A program made the position numbers and the translations under genes. 64,000 bases of DNA from Mycobacterium sp. ELW1. Its GTDB lineage: Bacteria; Actinomycetota; Actinomycetes; Mycobacteriales; Mycobacteriaceae. The stretch spans positions 6,076,001 through 6,140,000 of the forward strand of contig NZ_CP032155.1 of assembly GCF_008329905.1 (NCBI RefSeq), written 5' to 3'. The notes under the pieces were generated by a model, which worked only from the letters and a program-made list of their open reading frames with translations, had not been told where the DNA came from and made no database searches. Below are positions 1-9,401 of the stretch, one piece after another. Position 1 is the stretch's first letter. Each line of letters opens with the position of its first letter.

Positions 1-322
1 CGAACGTCGTCTGAAACGTCGTGAGGTCTTGGTCGACGGTGAGTGCTCCGGGAAAGCTGGCGGCGTTGTTGACCAGGATGTCCACCTCACCCACCCGGTC
101 GACCAGTGCCTGTACCGCGCCGGCATCGGAGAGGTCCGCTGCCACGAAGCTCGCCTGGCCGGAGATTTGGCCGACCGCGGCCGCGCCGCGCCGACGGTCT
201 CTACCGGTGACGATCACGGTGGCGCCGGCGCCGGCCAACAGCCGGGCGCATGCCAGCCCGATCCCGGCAGTGCCTCCGGTGACCAGCGCCGTCTGCCCGC
301 TGAGTTCCGTCGCGGTGCTCAT
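1..322 (-). CDS. SDR family oxidoreductase (N-terminal part, cut by window edge)
   Basis: The visible 107 residues form the N-terminal half of a classical short-chain dehydrogenase/reductase: a first beta strand followed by the nucleotide-binding glycine motif TGGTAGIG (about residues 16-23), then an NNA motif (DILVNNAAS) near residue 88. The catalytic Ser-Tyr-Lys part lies beyond position 1, so activity cannot be judged. The start ATG (322-320) overlaps the stop codon of the upstream ECF sigma gene as ATGA, so the two are probably translationally coupled. The substrate is unknown. The family call is firm, the specific function is not. Confidence 0.85.
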   Translation of the reverse strand, partial: MSTATELSGQTALVTGGTAGIGLACARLLAGAGATVIVTGRDRRRGAAAVGQISGQASFVAADLSDAGAVQALVDRVGEVDILVNNAASFPGALTVDQDLTTFQTTF

Positions 323-909
323 GCGATCTGAGCGGTCGGTGCGTACGCGCTGGCGGCGAGAGCCACCCGCAGCCGCGCCCGGCCGCGGGAGGCCCGGGAC
401 ATCACCGTGCCGCGCGGGATGTTCAGGATCATCGCGGTCTCGGCGTAGGTGTGGCCCTGGACCTCGGCGTAAAACAGCACCGTGCGGAAATCCTCGGGCA
501 AGGTGGCCATCGCCGAACGGAGGTCGCCGTCGGGCAGCCGGGTGAGCGCCTCGGACTCGGCCGAGCGCGAGGCGGTGGATGTCCGGGCTGCGCTGACGGC
601 AAGGTCGCCCTCGGCGACATCGTCCACCGGGACCTCCGACGGCCGGCGCTGCTTGGCACGGAAGCCGCTCACCCAGCGGTTGTAGAGAATCCGGAGCAGC
701 CATGCCTTGAAGTCGGTGCCGTCGCGGAACGTGTGATAGCCCATGAACGCGTGCAGCAGGGTGTCCTGCACCAGGTCCTCGGCGTCGGCCGTGGTCTTGG
801 TCAATCCCCTGGCCCGGCGCAGCAGGGCCCCGAACAGGGGTTGTGCGTCGCGGGCGAACCGGTCCGCGGCCTCTGAGTCGGTTGGCCGGGGAACACACGT
901 GACGGTCAT
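319..909 (-). CDS. ECF-type RNA polymerase sigma factor
   Basis: A 196-residue group 4 (extracytoplasmic function) sigma factor, which would direct RNA polymerase to a dedicated promoter set. Region 2 is seen at about residues 24-90, with the core-binding DAEDLVQDTLLHAF motif and a WLLRILYN segment. A variable acidic linker follows, then region 4 at about residues 135-185, with LPEDFRTVLFYAEV and the helix-turn-helix YAETAMILNIPRGTVMSR. The start is supported by AGGAG seven bases before the ATG. No anti-sigma gene (ZAS zinc finger or membrane protein) lies on either side; the downstream neighbour is the SDR it overlaps by 4 bp. It most resembles mycobacterial SigH/SigE-like proteins, but I do not assign a letter. 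Confidence 0.9.
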   Translation of the reverse strand: MTVTCVPRPTDSEAADRFARDAQPLFGALLRRARGLTKTTADAEDLVQDTLLHAFMGYHTFRDGTDFKAWLLRILYNRWVSGFRAKQRRPSEVPVDDVAEGDLAVSAARTSTASRSAESEALTRLPDGDLRSAMATLPEDFRTVLFYAEVQGHTYAETAMILNIPRGTVMSRASRGRARLRVALAASAYAPTAQIA

Positions 910-1016
910 GAACGGTCTCCTGGGTGCGAAGTGCTGATGACCTCAGCCTCGCGGTCACGCCGCGCAGGCGAACCCTTGAAAACCCGTAGTCCGTAGTCGT
1001 CGGCCCGTGGTCAGGC

Positions 1017-3821
1017 CTAACTTGCCCAGGACATCGCCCGCAGTTGTCTGCGTGAGGTGATGCCGAGCTTGGCGAACACCTTTCGCAGGTGCCACTCGAC
1101 GGTGTGCGTGCTGATGAACAGCTGCGCGCCGATCTCTTGGTTCGTCAGGCCTTCGCCGGCCAGTCGCGCGATCTGCGCCTCTTGCGCCGTGAGCTCACCG
1201 CCCGAGGCCGGCTGCTGCGCGCGCACCTTCTCTCCGGTGGCCGCCAGCTCGCGGCGGGCACGCTCGGCGAAAGCGCCGGCACCCATCCGGACGAACATGT
1301 CGTGAGCCTCGGTCAGCTGCCGCCGCGCGTCGGCTCGGCGAAGCACCCGTCGCAGCCACTCCCCGTACACGAGATGCGCGCGGGCCCGGTGCACAGCGAT
1401 CGTGGTGCGCCCCAACCTCTCGATGGCTTCGGTAAAAAGCGCGTCGGCGTCCTCGTCGTCGGCGAGCATCGCCTGGGCCGCGGCCAATGCGCCCAGGCCC
1501 CAGTCGGTTCCGCTTGCTCCCGCGCGATCGGCGAGGTCGTGGATCGCCGCGGCCGCAGTGTCCCGCGCGCCGCTGCGTGCGGCCGCTTCGACCAGTTCGT
1601 ACAGACACCAGCTGTAGAAGCCGATGTCCTGGTATTCGCACACCGTCCGGGCGGCGGCCAGCGCCTCGTCGTAGCGGCCGAGTCCGTTGTATAGCACCGC
1701 CGCGGCGTACCCGGTCAGCCCGAGAACCCGGCCCTCACCCCGGCTGATTCCGTCCGCTTCGGTGGCCTTGATCAACCGTTCGGCTTCGGCCGCGTCGCCC
1801 CGCCAGGCGGTGAGCATCAATGCGTGATACTTGACCGCCGCGTAGTGGTCGGTGGCGGACGTGATCGCGTTGGCTTCTTCGACAAGTGTTGCTGCCGTGC
1901 GGAATTCGCCTTCGAGCAGGTGGACGCCGGCCTGGTACACCAGCGCACGCGGCAGGATGGCAAGGGCACCGGCGTTGCGCGCAGCGCGCACAGCCGCGGC
2001 GGAGAGCTGTTGCACGGTGGCCTGGTCCCACAGTTCGTGGGCCGACGATTCTTGCAGGATCGGGAACGCCGGTACCAGCCACCGCAGGACGTTGCGGTCA
2101 TCGGCCGCGGCCTGAATGCACATGTGATCCAAGCCGATTCGCATCGATTCGGCCCCTGCGCCGACTCCCTGGGTGATACGCGCGGCGATACCCTTGAGTA
2201 AGAAGTCCACCGAACGGGACAGTTCGGCCTCACGGTCCAGTGCGGCTAGGGCCGCCTGCGCGGCATAGGTCAGCGCCCGCGGGTCACCGAGGCGTCCGGC
2301 ATACAACAGCGCCGCGATCGCTTCGAGGTAGCTCTCTCGAGATGCGTAGTCGTCGAGGTGTTCCAGCGCGCGAGCGGCATCCAGCAGTGCCTGCGCGGTA
2401 TCGCGCACCGACGGCGCTCCCGCCTCCCCGGCTCGGCTGCGGACAAAGTCCATCTGGGCTCGCAGGCGCGCCACCTGAGCCCGTTGCAGCCCTGACAACG
2501 GTCCCCGCTCCGCGACGTCGAGCAAGTCACGGGCGGCGGCCGGCGCCGCGGCATCCCGCTTGGCCTGGGCGGCAGCCAACGCCCGCGCGCCGCGCAGGTC
2601 CGGATCGGCTGTCAGGATCGCGGAGCGCTCGAGAAACGCTGCCGCCGCGGCGATTCCGCCACGGCTCTGGGCCCGCGCCGCCGACGTCTCCAGCTCCTGC
2701 GCCACCGCGTCATCTGGTCCTGCCGCAGCGTTGGCGGCATGCCACGCGCGCCGATCGGGATCCGCGTCGGGGTCGGTGGCGTCGGCCAGAGCGCGGTGGA
2801 TCGCTCTGCGGTCGGCCAGATCGGCGGCGCGGTAGGCCGCGGACCTCAGCAGCGGGTGCCGGAACCGCATCCGCGGTCCGAACTCGATCACGCCGGCGGC
2901 TTCGGCCGGCGCCAGCGCGTCGATGGGGATACCCAGCGCGGCGGCGGCGCGCAGGAACAATGCCGCATCGCCGACCGGCTCGGCCGCCGCCACCAGCAGC
3001 AGCCGACGCGTCGGCTCCGGAAGCGCCTGGATTCGCTGCACATAACGTGTCTCGATCGCACCCGGCGCCGATGCCGAGCCCGCGATGTAGAAGCCGCCGG
3101 CGAGCTCGGTGGCCGATGCGTTACGCGGAACCTCAAGCAGCGCAAGCGGATTGCCCCTGGTCTCGGATACGATGCGATCACGTACGGGCGGGTCGATGCC
3201 GCCGAGCATGACCGAGTCCAGTAGCTCGCGCGCATCGCCGTCGGACAGCCCGCGGACGGTCAGCTCAGGAAGCCCGGCGAGCGGCTGGGCGCCGTCATCG
3301 CGGGCGTCGAACACCAATCCGATCGGCTCGGCCAGCAGGCGGCGCGCCACGAAGCCCAGGGTTTGTACGGTCACCTGGTCGAGCCATTGCGCGTCGTCGA
3401 CCACGCACAGCAGGGGCTGACGTTGCGCGGCAGCCGCCATCAGGCTCAGCACCGCCAGACCCACCAGGAACCGGTCAGGCGGATCGCCCACTCCGCGACC
3501 GAAGGCGACGTCGAGCGCCGAACGTTGCGGATCCGGGAGCTCACCGAGGTGCTCGAGGAGCGGCGCGCACAGTTGCTGCAGGCCGGCGTACGCGAGCTCC
3601 ATGTCCGACTGAACGCCGGCGACGTGCAGGACGCGCAGCGCCGACGCCCGCTCCGAGAGGTACCCGAGCAACGCCGTTTTGCCCACACCGGCTTCGCCCC
3701 GCAGCACCAGTACCTGCGAATCACCACCGGCGACGGTGGAGACCACCGATTGCAGCTTTCGGCACTCGGCGGTACGGCCATGCAGTTGCTCTGGCCGTCC
3801 GTCGCTCGAGATAGGCACCAC
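1017..3821 (-). CDS. Large ATPase-type LuxR-family transcriptional regulator
   Basis: A 934-residue LAL-type regulator (large ATP-binding LuxR). The N-terminal AAA/NTPase module carries Walker A GEAGVGKT at residues 42-49 and a Walker B-like VVDDAQWLD near residue 140. A long alanine-rich helical (TPR-like) middle follows. The C terminus (about 870-930) is a GerE/LuxR helix-turn-helix: LTAQEAQIARLAGEGLTNQE, then STHTVEWHLRKVF. Such proteins are ATP-dependent transcription activators whose effectors are usually unknown. Translation likely starts at GTG 3821, preceded by AGGGG six bases upstream. It lies upstream of and on the same strand as the ECF sigma gene with a 107 bp gap; whether it controls that gene cannot be told from sequence. 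Confidence 0.9.
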   Translation of the reverse strand: MVPISSDGRPEQLHGRTAECRKLQSVVSTVAGGDSQVLVLRGEAGVGKTALLGYLSERASALRVLHVAGVQSDMELAYAGLQQLCAPLLEHLGELPDPQRSALDVAFGRGVGDPPDRFLVGLAVLSLMAAAAQRQPLLCVVDDAQWLDQVTVQTLGFVARRLLAEPIGLVFDARDDGAQPLAGLPELTVRGLSDGDARELLDSVMLGGIDPPVRDRIVSETRGNPLALLEVPRNASATELAGGFYIAGSASAPGAIETRYVQRIQALPEPTRRLLLVAAAEPVGDAALFLRAAAALGIPIDALAPAEAAGVIEFGPRMRFRHPLLRSAAYRAADLADRRAIHRALADATDPDADPDRRAWHAANAAAGPDDAVAQELETSAARAQSRGGIAAAAAFLERSAILTADPDLRGARALAAAQAKRDAAAPAAARDLLDVAERGPLSGLQRAQVARLRAQMDFVRSRAGEAGAPSVRDTAQALLDAARALEHLDDYASRESYLEAIAALLYAGRLGDPRALTYAAQAALAALDREAELSRSVDFLLKGIAARITQGVGAGAESMRIGLDHMCIQAAADDRNVLRWLVPAFPILQESSAHELWDQATVQQLSAAAVRAARNAGALAILPRALVYQAGVHLLEGEFRTAATLVEEANAITSATDHYAAVKYHALMLTAWRGDAAEAERLIKATEADGISRGEGRVLGLTGYAAAVLYNGLGRYDEALAAARTVCEYQDIGFYSWCLYELVEAAARSGARDTAAAAIHDLADRAGASGTDWGLGALAAAQAMLADDEDADALFTEAIERLGRTTIAVHRARAHLVYGEWLRRVLRRADARRQLTEAHDMFVRMGAGAFAERARRELAATGEKVRAQQPASGGELTAQEAQIARLAGEGLTNQEIGAQLFISTHTVEWHLRKVFAKLGITSRRQLRAMSWAS

Positions 3822-4016
3822 CGTCTGCCCCTAGCGGACCTCGCCGGATTTTCCGGTCTTGATCGTAACCGGGGCCGGGGGTGGCGAGGTGACGGGATCT
3901 GGCCCGGGACGAACGTGACGGTCTCGTCAAGGGGTGCCCGGACAGTGTGTGCGTGGCTCATCGAGATGTCTTTGTGGCCAACGGACATGCCGCAGAACAG
4001 CATCGGCTCGTGGGGC

Positions 4017-4772
4017 CTACGACTTGGCGGCCGATTCGAGAAGCCAATCCTCGAATCGGGTGTCGAAGAGTGTGGCGCCCGGGCCGGGGACCAACGTGCG
4101 CTCGTCGATGTCGACACCCCAGTACGACGCAGCCGGATCGGTGACGACCTTACGGCTGTCTCCGCGGGCGGTCAGCGCTGTGCCGATGAGGTCGGCCAGC
4201 AAGACCATGTCGGGGCCGCCGATTTCGGCGCTGCCGTTGACCGGTTCACCGACGGCGGCGATGACGATCCCCTCGGCGACGTCGGCGGCGGCCATCGGCT
4301 GGAAGTATTTGGGCGGCAGCACCACGGTGTCACCCTCGGTCGCGGCATCGGCAAGCGTGTTGACGAACTCGAAGAACTGGGTCGCGTGCACGATCGAAAA
4401 CGGAATCGGGCCTTCACTGATCAGCTTCTCCTGCAACAGCTTGCCCTGGAAGTAGCCGCTCTGCAGAGCGAGCTTGTCGGTGCCCACCACGGATAGCGCG
4501 ACATGGTGGGTAACCCCGGCGTTCTGCTCGGCGGTGAGCAGGTTCGTGGTGGCGGTGCGGAAGAATTCGATCGCCGAGTCGTCCAGCGCCGGGGAATTGG
4601 AGACGTCGACGACAACGGAGGCACCCGCCATCACTTCGGCGAGACCTTCGCCCGTAATCGTGTTCACCCCCGTCGAGGGGGCTGCGGCGACGGCATCGTG
4701 ACCACGCGCGGTCAAATTCTGCACAACTTTCGAGCCCACCAGGCCGGTGCCACCGATTACGACGATTTTCAT
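4017..4772 (-). CDS. NmrA-like NAD(P)-binding protein (atypical SDR)
   Basis: A 251-residue protein beginning with an extended Rossmann motif, IGGTGLVGSKV (residues 6-16), typical of NmrA/HSCARG-like atypical SDRs that bind NAD(P)H and act as redox sensors or as reductases. No YxxxK catalytic pair is evident, which fits that class. It contains the segment VHATQFFEFVNTLAD, and the C-terminal half is the usual substrate/sensor lobe. The ATG start is supported by AAGGGA six bases upstream. It has no close operon partner; the LuxR regulator begins 195 bp downstream and the cutinase ends 91 bp upstream. Confidence 0.8.
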   Translation of the reverse strand: MKIVVIGGTGLVGSKVVQNLTARGHDAVAAAPSTGVNTITGEGLAEVMAGASVVVDVSNSPALDDSAIEFFRTATTNLLTAEQNAGVTHHVALSVVGTDKLALQSGYFQGKLLQEKLISEGPIPFSIVHATQFFEFVNTLADAATEGDTVVLPPKYFQPMAAADVAEGIVIAAVGEPVNGSAEIGGPDMVLLADLIGTALTARGDSRKVVTDPAASYWGVDIDERTLVPGPGATLFDTRFEDWLLESAAKS

Positions 4773-4863
4773 GATGATCCCTTCTGGCTTTCGGGGGCAG
4801 GACAGCTCCCTGACGGCCAGAACGGATGGGGTCGTGAAAACTCATCCCGACGGCGGAACCGGG

Positions 4864-5688
4864 TCAGGCGGTGTGGGCGGACAACTCCGTCGGCGCGGCG
4901 GTCTGCGTCGCTGTCACCAGGGTGTAGAGCGGCGTGCCCCACGCATGCGGGCCGCTGAGGGCGGGCGCGTACGAGGTGTGGATGGCGATCGCCGCATCGG
5001 AGATCTTCCCGGTATCGGGGTTGTAGTCGCAGACCGGGTCGCCGACATCGCACACGCTGATGGTCCGGGTGCCGATGGCCGGCGGCAGCGGGGAGGTGTT
5101 GGTCGACGCCAGGAACGAGTGGTCTTGCGCGACGCCCTCCCCGTGGCCCAGCGCGACGGCCGTCGACCCCAGTTTGATCGTGGTGTCGACCGGCAGCCGG
5201 TCGCCGTCGGCGATCAGCAGTGCTGCGGCCAGATGCGGATCATCCGCCAGGTCGTACAGGTTGCGGTGGACGATCATCGCACCCTGCGAGTAGCCGGCCA
5301 GGACCACCTTGGTGTCCGGGCACCGCTCGGTGAACGCCTTGTACTGCTTCTCGGTCGCGTCGGTACCGTCACCGACACTGCCGAGGAAGCCCAGCCAGCC
5401 GCTGATTCCGCCCTCCAGCGGCACCGGGGCCGCCGGATACTGGACGGCCTCCGCGTCGATGGTTCGGCCGTCCGCGGCGAGCTGCGCCTTGAGCTGCTGG
5501 TAGGACTGGTACACCACGGAGCCCATCCCGCCGTTGGCGGTCAGGTTGGCACTGTCACGCTGACCGGAGCCGGCGGCACCGATCCAGTGGTAATCCGCGC
5601 ACCCCGGCGCCGCCGACGCGGTTGCGGCCGTCAGCCCGGCCAGTGCCATACCCGCGGCCAGCACGGCCGATCCCAGGCGCCCAATCAC
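4864..5688 (-). CDS. Secreted cutinase-family serine esterase (CULP-like)
   Basis: An exported esterase of about 274 residues that would hydrolyse cutin-like, lipid or ester substrates outside the cytoplasm. A Sec signal peptide (hydrophobic stretch followed by ASA|AP) is followed by the cutinase alpha/beta hydrolase fold. The nucleophile motif is GYSQG. The Asp-containing Cys pair appears as CDVGDPVCDY, and a His in the AIHTSYAP segment completes a plausible triad. Reading is open upstream to 5814, but I place the start at GTG 5688 because GGAGGG lies eight bases before it and the signal peptide starts there. Mycobacteria carry several such cutinase-like proteins. Confidence 0.88.
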   Translation of the reverse strand: MIGRLGSAVLAAGMALAGLTAATASAAPGCADYHWIGAAGSGQRDSANLTANGGMGSVVYQSYQQLKAQLAADGRTIDAEAVQYPAAPVPLEGGISGWLGFLGSVGDGTDATEKQYKAFTERCPDTKVVLAGYSQGAMIVHRNLYDLADDPHLAAALLIADGDRLPVDTTIKLGSTAVALGHGEGVAQDHSFLASTNTSPLPPAIGTRTISVCDVGDPVCDYNPDTGKISDAAIAIHTSYAPALSGPHAWGTPLYTLVTATQTAAPTELSAHTA

Positions 5689-5744
5689 AATGCATTCCCT
5701 CCACGGTTTCTCAGCAAGTTGATCGCCCCCAGGCCCGCCTGTCG

Positions 5745-7217
5745 TTACATCGGGGGGCCGAACCAGCTGGTCAGCGCCTCGGTGAGCCCCTGCACCGAAC
5801 CCTGGCCGACCCATGCGACATGCCCGTCCGGGCGGATCAGCACCGCGGTGGGCGCGCTCACCTCACCGAGCGCCGGCAGCTCCCACCCGCCGTGGTACTG
5901 CGCGCTGACCAAGCTGACTCGATCCCCCCAACCGGTGAGGTCGACGCCGCCCGGCTCGCCGAGGTCGAGGAGCACCGGGCGCGCACCGTGCAAGAGTTCG
6001 AAAACGCGGGCCGGTCCGGCGGCCGTGCGAACGGCGAGGTCGGGCATCCGTCGTCCCAGCAGAGGATGACCCGATCCGAGGTCGTAGCGGATGTCCAACC
6101 CGGACATCCGAGCGGCGAACCTCTTGCGCGGCTCCTCCATGCCGAGCATCTCGGAGATGTTGTCGTGCAACGCTTTTGTGCGGTCGTCTGTGCCCAGTAA
6201 CGCCATCTGCGCCATCGTGATCTGCAGTACGCGCGCACCCACCGGGTGCCGTTCGGCGTGGTAGGTGTCGAGCAGGGTGTCCGGCGCGGTTCCGTCGACC
6301 ACCTGGGCGAGCTTCCACCCCAGGTTGACCGCATCCTGCAGACCGGTGTTGAGGCCCTGGCCGCCGATCGGGTGGTGGATGTGCGCGGCGTCGCCGGCAA
6401 GCAGGATCCGGCCGTCACGGTAGGTGTCCGCCTGCCGCGCCGCATCGGTGAACCGGGCTATCGAGGTGGGACTGTGAATCCCGAAGTCGGTGCCGTACAC
6501 CGCCACAAGTGCCGCACTCAGGTCGTCGAGCGTGGGTTCGGTAGACGGCCCGACGGTGCGCTCGGTCACCATGACCCGAACCGGTTCGGTGTCGTTCTGC
6601 CGGTCTAGCCCGTGGATACCGAGGGCGTCGCGGTGAATACCCCATTTCGGTTCGTCGCGGACCTCGACCTGAGCGATCAGATACGTCGTCGTGGGTTCCC
6701 AGCCCGGGAAGCCGATGCCGGCCGCCTTGCGAACCAGGCTGCGACCGCCGTCGCACCCGACGAGATACCCGGCGCGAAGGCCACCACCATCGGAGAGTTC
6801 GACGTCGACTCCGGACGCAGCCTGGGCGAAACCCGTCACCTCCATTCCTCGGCGGACCGGAACCCCCAGTTCCTCGACCCACTCGGCCAGGAGCCGTTCG
6901 ATGTCGTTCTGCCACAACGCCAATCCGTAGGGATGGGGTGTGGGAAAGTCGCTGATGTCCAGCCGGATCTGCGCGAACCCGGCGACTTGAACTGCCTGCC
7001 CGGCCGCCAGGAACCGGTCGGCGATCCCCCGCTGGTCGAGCAGTTCGATCGTGCGGCAGTGCAGACCGCCGGCCCGCTGGCCGATCACCTGCTGGCTGGT
7101 TCGGCGTTCGACTATCGCGACGTCCACCCCGGCGAGCGCCAGCTCGCCCGCGAGCATCAGCCCGGTCGGCCCTCCCCCGGCGATCACCACGGCATGGTCG
7201 TAGTCAGAATCACGCAT
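5745..7217 (-). CDS. FAD-dependent aromatic monooxygenase (PheA/TfdB/MhpA-type)
   Basis: A 490-residue class A flavoprotein hydroxylase that would use NAD(P)H and O2 to hydroxylate an aromatic or polyketide-like substrate. The FAD-binding GxGxxG motif near the N terminus reads AGGGPTGLMLAGELA, a conserved DG motif is GCDGGRSLVRKAAG, and the second FAD motif is GDAAHIHHPIGGQGLNTGLQ. The C-terminal ~100 residues resemble the thioredoxin-like tail found in phenol hydroxylase relatives. It lies on the same strand as the cutinase and the F420-type oxidoreductase, but a 150 bp gap with a hairpin separates it from the latter. The substrate cannot be named. Confidence 0.88.
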   Translation of the reverse strand: MRDSDYDHAVVIAGGGPTGLMLAGELALAGVDVAIVERRTSQQVIGQRAGGLHCRTIELLDQRGIADRFLAAGQAVQVAGFAQIRLDISDFPTPHPYGLALWQNDIERLLAEWVEELGVPVRRGMEVTGFAQAASGVDVELSDGGGLRAGYLVGCDGGRSLVRKAAGIGFPGWEPTTTYLIAQVEVRDEPKWGIHRDALGIHGLDRQNDTEPVRVMVTERTVGPSTEPTLDDLSAALVAVYGTDFGIHSPTSIARFTDAARQADTYRDGRILLAGDAAHIHHPIGGQGLNTGLQDAVNLGWKLAQVVDGTAPDTLLDTYHAERHPVGARVLQITMAQMALLGTDDRTKALHDNISEMLGMEEPRKRFAARMSGLDIRYDLGSGHPLLGRRMPDLAVRTAAGPARVFELLHGARPVLLDLGEPGGVDLTGWGDRVSLVSAQYHGGWELPALGEVSAPTAVLIRPDGHVAWVGQGSVQGLTEALTSWFGPPM

Positions 7218-7271
7218 TTATGCCCCCTGTGCAGTGAGTTTCCCTTGAGGGCAGCGATTTTGCGCCATGCA

Positions 7272-7294
7272 GGGGGTCTTGCCGCAAGCCCCCC
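7272..7294. terminator. GC-rich stem-loop between two co-directional genes
   Basis: GGGGGTCTT and AAGCCCCCC can pair around a five-base loop (GCCGC) with one mismatch. It lies between the stop of the F420-type oxidoreductase (7370) and the start of the FAD monooxygenase (7217), both on the minus strand. There is no U-tract, as is common for actinobacterial terminators. It may be a terminator or an attenuating hairpin; the evidence is structural only. Confidence 0.35.
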
Positions 7295-7369
7295 AGTGCG
7301 CTATATGTTGAAAGTGGCGGGGCGCGTCTCCCCGCGAATCCGCGAAATTCGAATGCACCGCCGTGCCGG

Positions 7370-8212
7370 CTACAGCACAGCGTCGGCAAGTAGGTCGACC
7401 TGGTCGATCGACGCGACAGCGGGATGAAAGAGCAGCCGGTCGAAACCGAGGTCGCGGTACCCGCGTACCGCCGCACGCGCATCGTCGGCGGAGTGAATCA
7501 TGTCGTCCACGTTCAGTTTTGCGTAGTCCGGTTTGAAGCCGTAGTAGCGGCCAAGGTGTTCTCGTCCTCGTTGCACTGCGTTGCCATCGCCAAGCGCGAA
7601 GTTCACCGAGGCGTGAATTTGGGGCGTTCCCGGTCGCCCCGCCGCCTGCCAACCCGCACGTATCCGCTCGGCGAATGCCGACTGCGTATTGAAGTCGCGC
7701 AGCGCCCCGGCCACCCAACCGTCGCCGATGGTGGTGGCCCTGCGGATCGTGGCCTCGGACCGTCCGCCGAAAAGCAGTGGAATCTGCACCGGCGCAGGGC
7801 ATAACCCTGCATCAGCGCTCCAACCGCGCCGCATCGTGACCAGCTGTTCATCGAGGATGCGTCCCCGCTTGGTGAAGTCCACGCCGACCGCGTCGTAATC
7901 ATCGGCCCGCGATCCGACTCCGATGCCGACCGTCAGACGGGCGCCCGCACAGGCCGCCAGAGTGCCGAGTTGTTTTGCGAGCACAGGTGCCGAATACAGC
8001 GGTGCCAGAAGCACATTCGTCACCAGCCCGAGCGTGCTCGTCGCACCCGCCGCCACCGACAGCGCGATGATTGAGTCCAGGCTCGGGTACAGCAGCCGGT
8101 CGATGGTCGTGAGTGACTCGAACCCCCGCTCCTCGGCGCGACGGGCCCACGGACCGATCGCCGCACCGTTGACACCTGCGACGTGGTTTGGCAGCCCGAC
8201 ACCGATTCTCAT
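7370..8212 (-). CDS. LLM class F420-dependent oxidoreductase
   Basis: A 280-residue luciferase-like monooxygenase-fold protein. The N terminus MRIGVGLPNHV, the segment RLTVGIGVGSRADDYDAVGVDF and PLLFGGRSEATIRRA are typical of the actinobacterial F420-dependent branch, which transfers hydride to or from F420 rather than acting as a true bioluminescent luciferase. The substrate is unknown. It is divergently transcribed from the Lrp/AsnC regulator (142 bp between starts), so that regulator may control it. Confidence 0.85.
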   Translation of the reverse strand: MRIGVGLPNHVAGVNGAAIGPWARRAEERGFESLTTIDRLLYPSLDSIIALSVAAGATSTLGLVTNVLLAPLYSAPVLAKQLGTLAACAGARLTVGIGVGSRADDYDAVGVDFTKRGRILDEQLVTMRRGWSADAGLCPAPVQIPLLFGGRSEATIRRATTIGDGWVAGALRDFNTQSAFAERIRAGWQAAGRPGTPQIHASVNFALGDGNAVQRGREHLGRYYGFKPDYAKLNVDDMIHSADDARAAVRGYRDLGFDRLLFHPAVASIDQVDLLADAVL

Positions 8213-8354
8213 GACTTCCTCCGATTCCCGCGGCCACGGCCGCTTCGCTCCTCCAGTCAGGCCAGTCTCGGATCACCTGGTCCGAACCACCACATCAGCG
8301 CTCAGATGCGGCGTATATCGGCACCCGCGTCGGATTCTCCGTACCGTTATCGGC

Positions 8355-9350
8355 ATGACAGCCTCGCTGGACGGCATGATTCTGCACGCGCTGCAACTGT
8401 CCCCACGCGTGTCGTTTCGGCGGATCGGTGATGTGCTGGGCGTTCCCGAACAGACCGTCGCACGCCGGTATCGCGCCATGCTCCGCGGCGGTGCGATCCG
8501 CGTGGTCGGACTGGTGAACCCACAGGTGTATGGCGAGTGTCAGTGGGTCGTTCGACTGCGAACCAGGCCCGACGCACTACTCAGCGTCGCCGAGGCGCTC
8601 ACCCAGCGACCGGAAGTCACCCACGCGAACGTGTTGTCCGGATCGACCGAGCTGGTGTGCATCGTCCGTGCACCGCTGGCCGAGACCAGCGACGGGATCC
8701 TTCATCGCCTGCCACGCACATCGGCGGTGTTGAACATGAGAGTCGATCTGGTGCTGCACGTCTTCGGCGACTCCTCCGGTGCGGTGTGGACCGGATACGG
8801 TCACACCCTGACCGCCGAGCAGGCCACGGCCCTGGTGGACGTGCGACCCGACCGGCCCGGCACCGCGATCCCGCCGATCGGCGACGATCTTCCCCTGCTG
8901 GAAGCACTGGCACGAGATGGTCGGATACCCCACGCGCAGTTGGCCGAGTTGACCGGCTGGTCGCCGGCTCGGGTCACACGCCGCATCGCGGCGATGGAAT
9001 CAGCGGGCACCCTGACCTATGACGTCGACGTACTGACCGAGCGGTTGGGCTTCGGTGTCCATGCCCTCATCTGGATGGCGACTGCGCCGCGCGATCTGCC
9101 GGGTGTCGCCGAACAGCTTCTCGCACATGCCGAGATCGCCTCGGTGATCGCGGTGAGCGGACCCCACAACCTGCTGGCAGTCGTGATCGCCCGCGATGTC
9201 GATCACCTGCACCGCTACCTCACCGATCAGTTGGGGACAGTGCGTCATGTGCAGGGGTACGACGTCAGCGTACGAACGCAGCGGCTGAAGCAGGCCGGCT
9301 CGTTGATCTCGCACGGTCGGCTGCTGAGCATGCGGCCGGGTCGGAGATAG
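8355..9350 (+). CDS. Tandem Lrp/AsnC family transcriptional regulator
   Basis: A 331-residue regulator built from two successive Lrp/AsnC units. The first helix-turn-helix is at about residues 3-50 (LDGMILHALQLSPRVSFRRI and PEQTVARRYRAM). The first ligand-binding half follows, then a second winged helix at about 180-230 (LLEALARDGRIPHAQLAELT, WSPARVTRRIAAME) and a second RAM-like half. This double arrangement is common in actinobacteria. The ATG at 8355 is chosen because it begins exactly at the first HTH; reading is open further upstream across the divergent promoter. Likely targets are the divergent F420-type oxidoreductase and/or the downstream deacetylase. Confidence 0.85.
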   Translation: MTASLDGMILHALQLSPRVSFRRIGDVLGVPEQTVARRYRAMLRGGAIRVVGLVNPQVYGECQWVVRLRTRPDALLSVAEALTQRPEVTHANVLSGSTELVCIVRAPLAETSDGILHRLPRTSAVLNMRVDLVLHVFGDSSGAVWTGYGHTLTAEQATALVDVRPDRPGTAIPPIGDDLPLLEALARDGRIPHAQLAELTGWSPARVTRRIAAMESAGTLTYDVDVLTERLGFGVHALIWMATAPRDLPGVAEQLLAHAEIASVIAVSGPHNLLAVVIARDVDHLHRYLTDQLGTVRHVQGYDVSVRTQRLKQAGSLISHGRLLSMRPGRR

Positions 9351-9401
9351 GCCATCATCTACGAACATGACTCGGCTGCACCGTCGGCGGGCCCGCCGGA
9401 T

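Noticed and set aside
3822..4016. Possible small gene between the LuxR-type regulator and the NmrA-like gene
   Set aside because: Frames here are Arg/Pro-rich without a Shine-Dalgarno sequence or motif and continue as shadows of the LuxR gene.
4747..6069. 440-codon plus-strand frame across the cutinase region
   Set aside because: It covers three minus-strand features with clear motifs and has no recognisable fold itself.
9385..9398. Perfect 14-bp palindrome CGGCGGG/CCCGCCG before the deacetylase
   Set aside because: Pure G/C palindromes arise easily at this base composition; kept only as a note in the gene entry.
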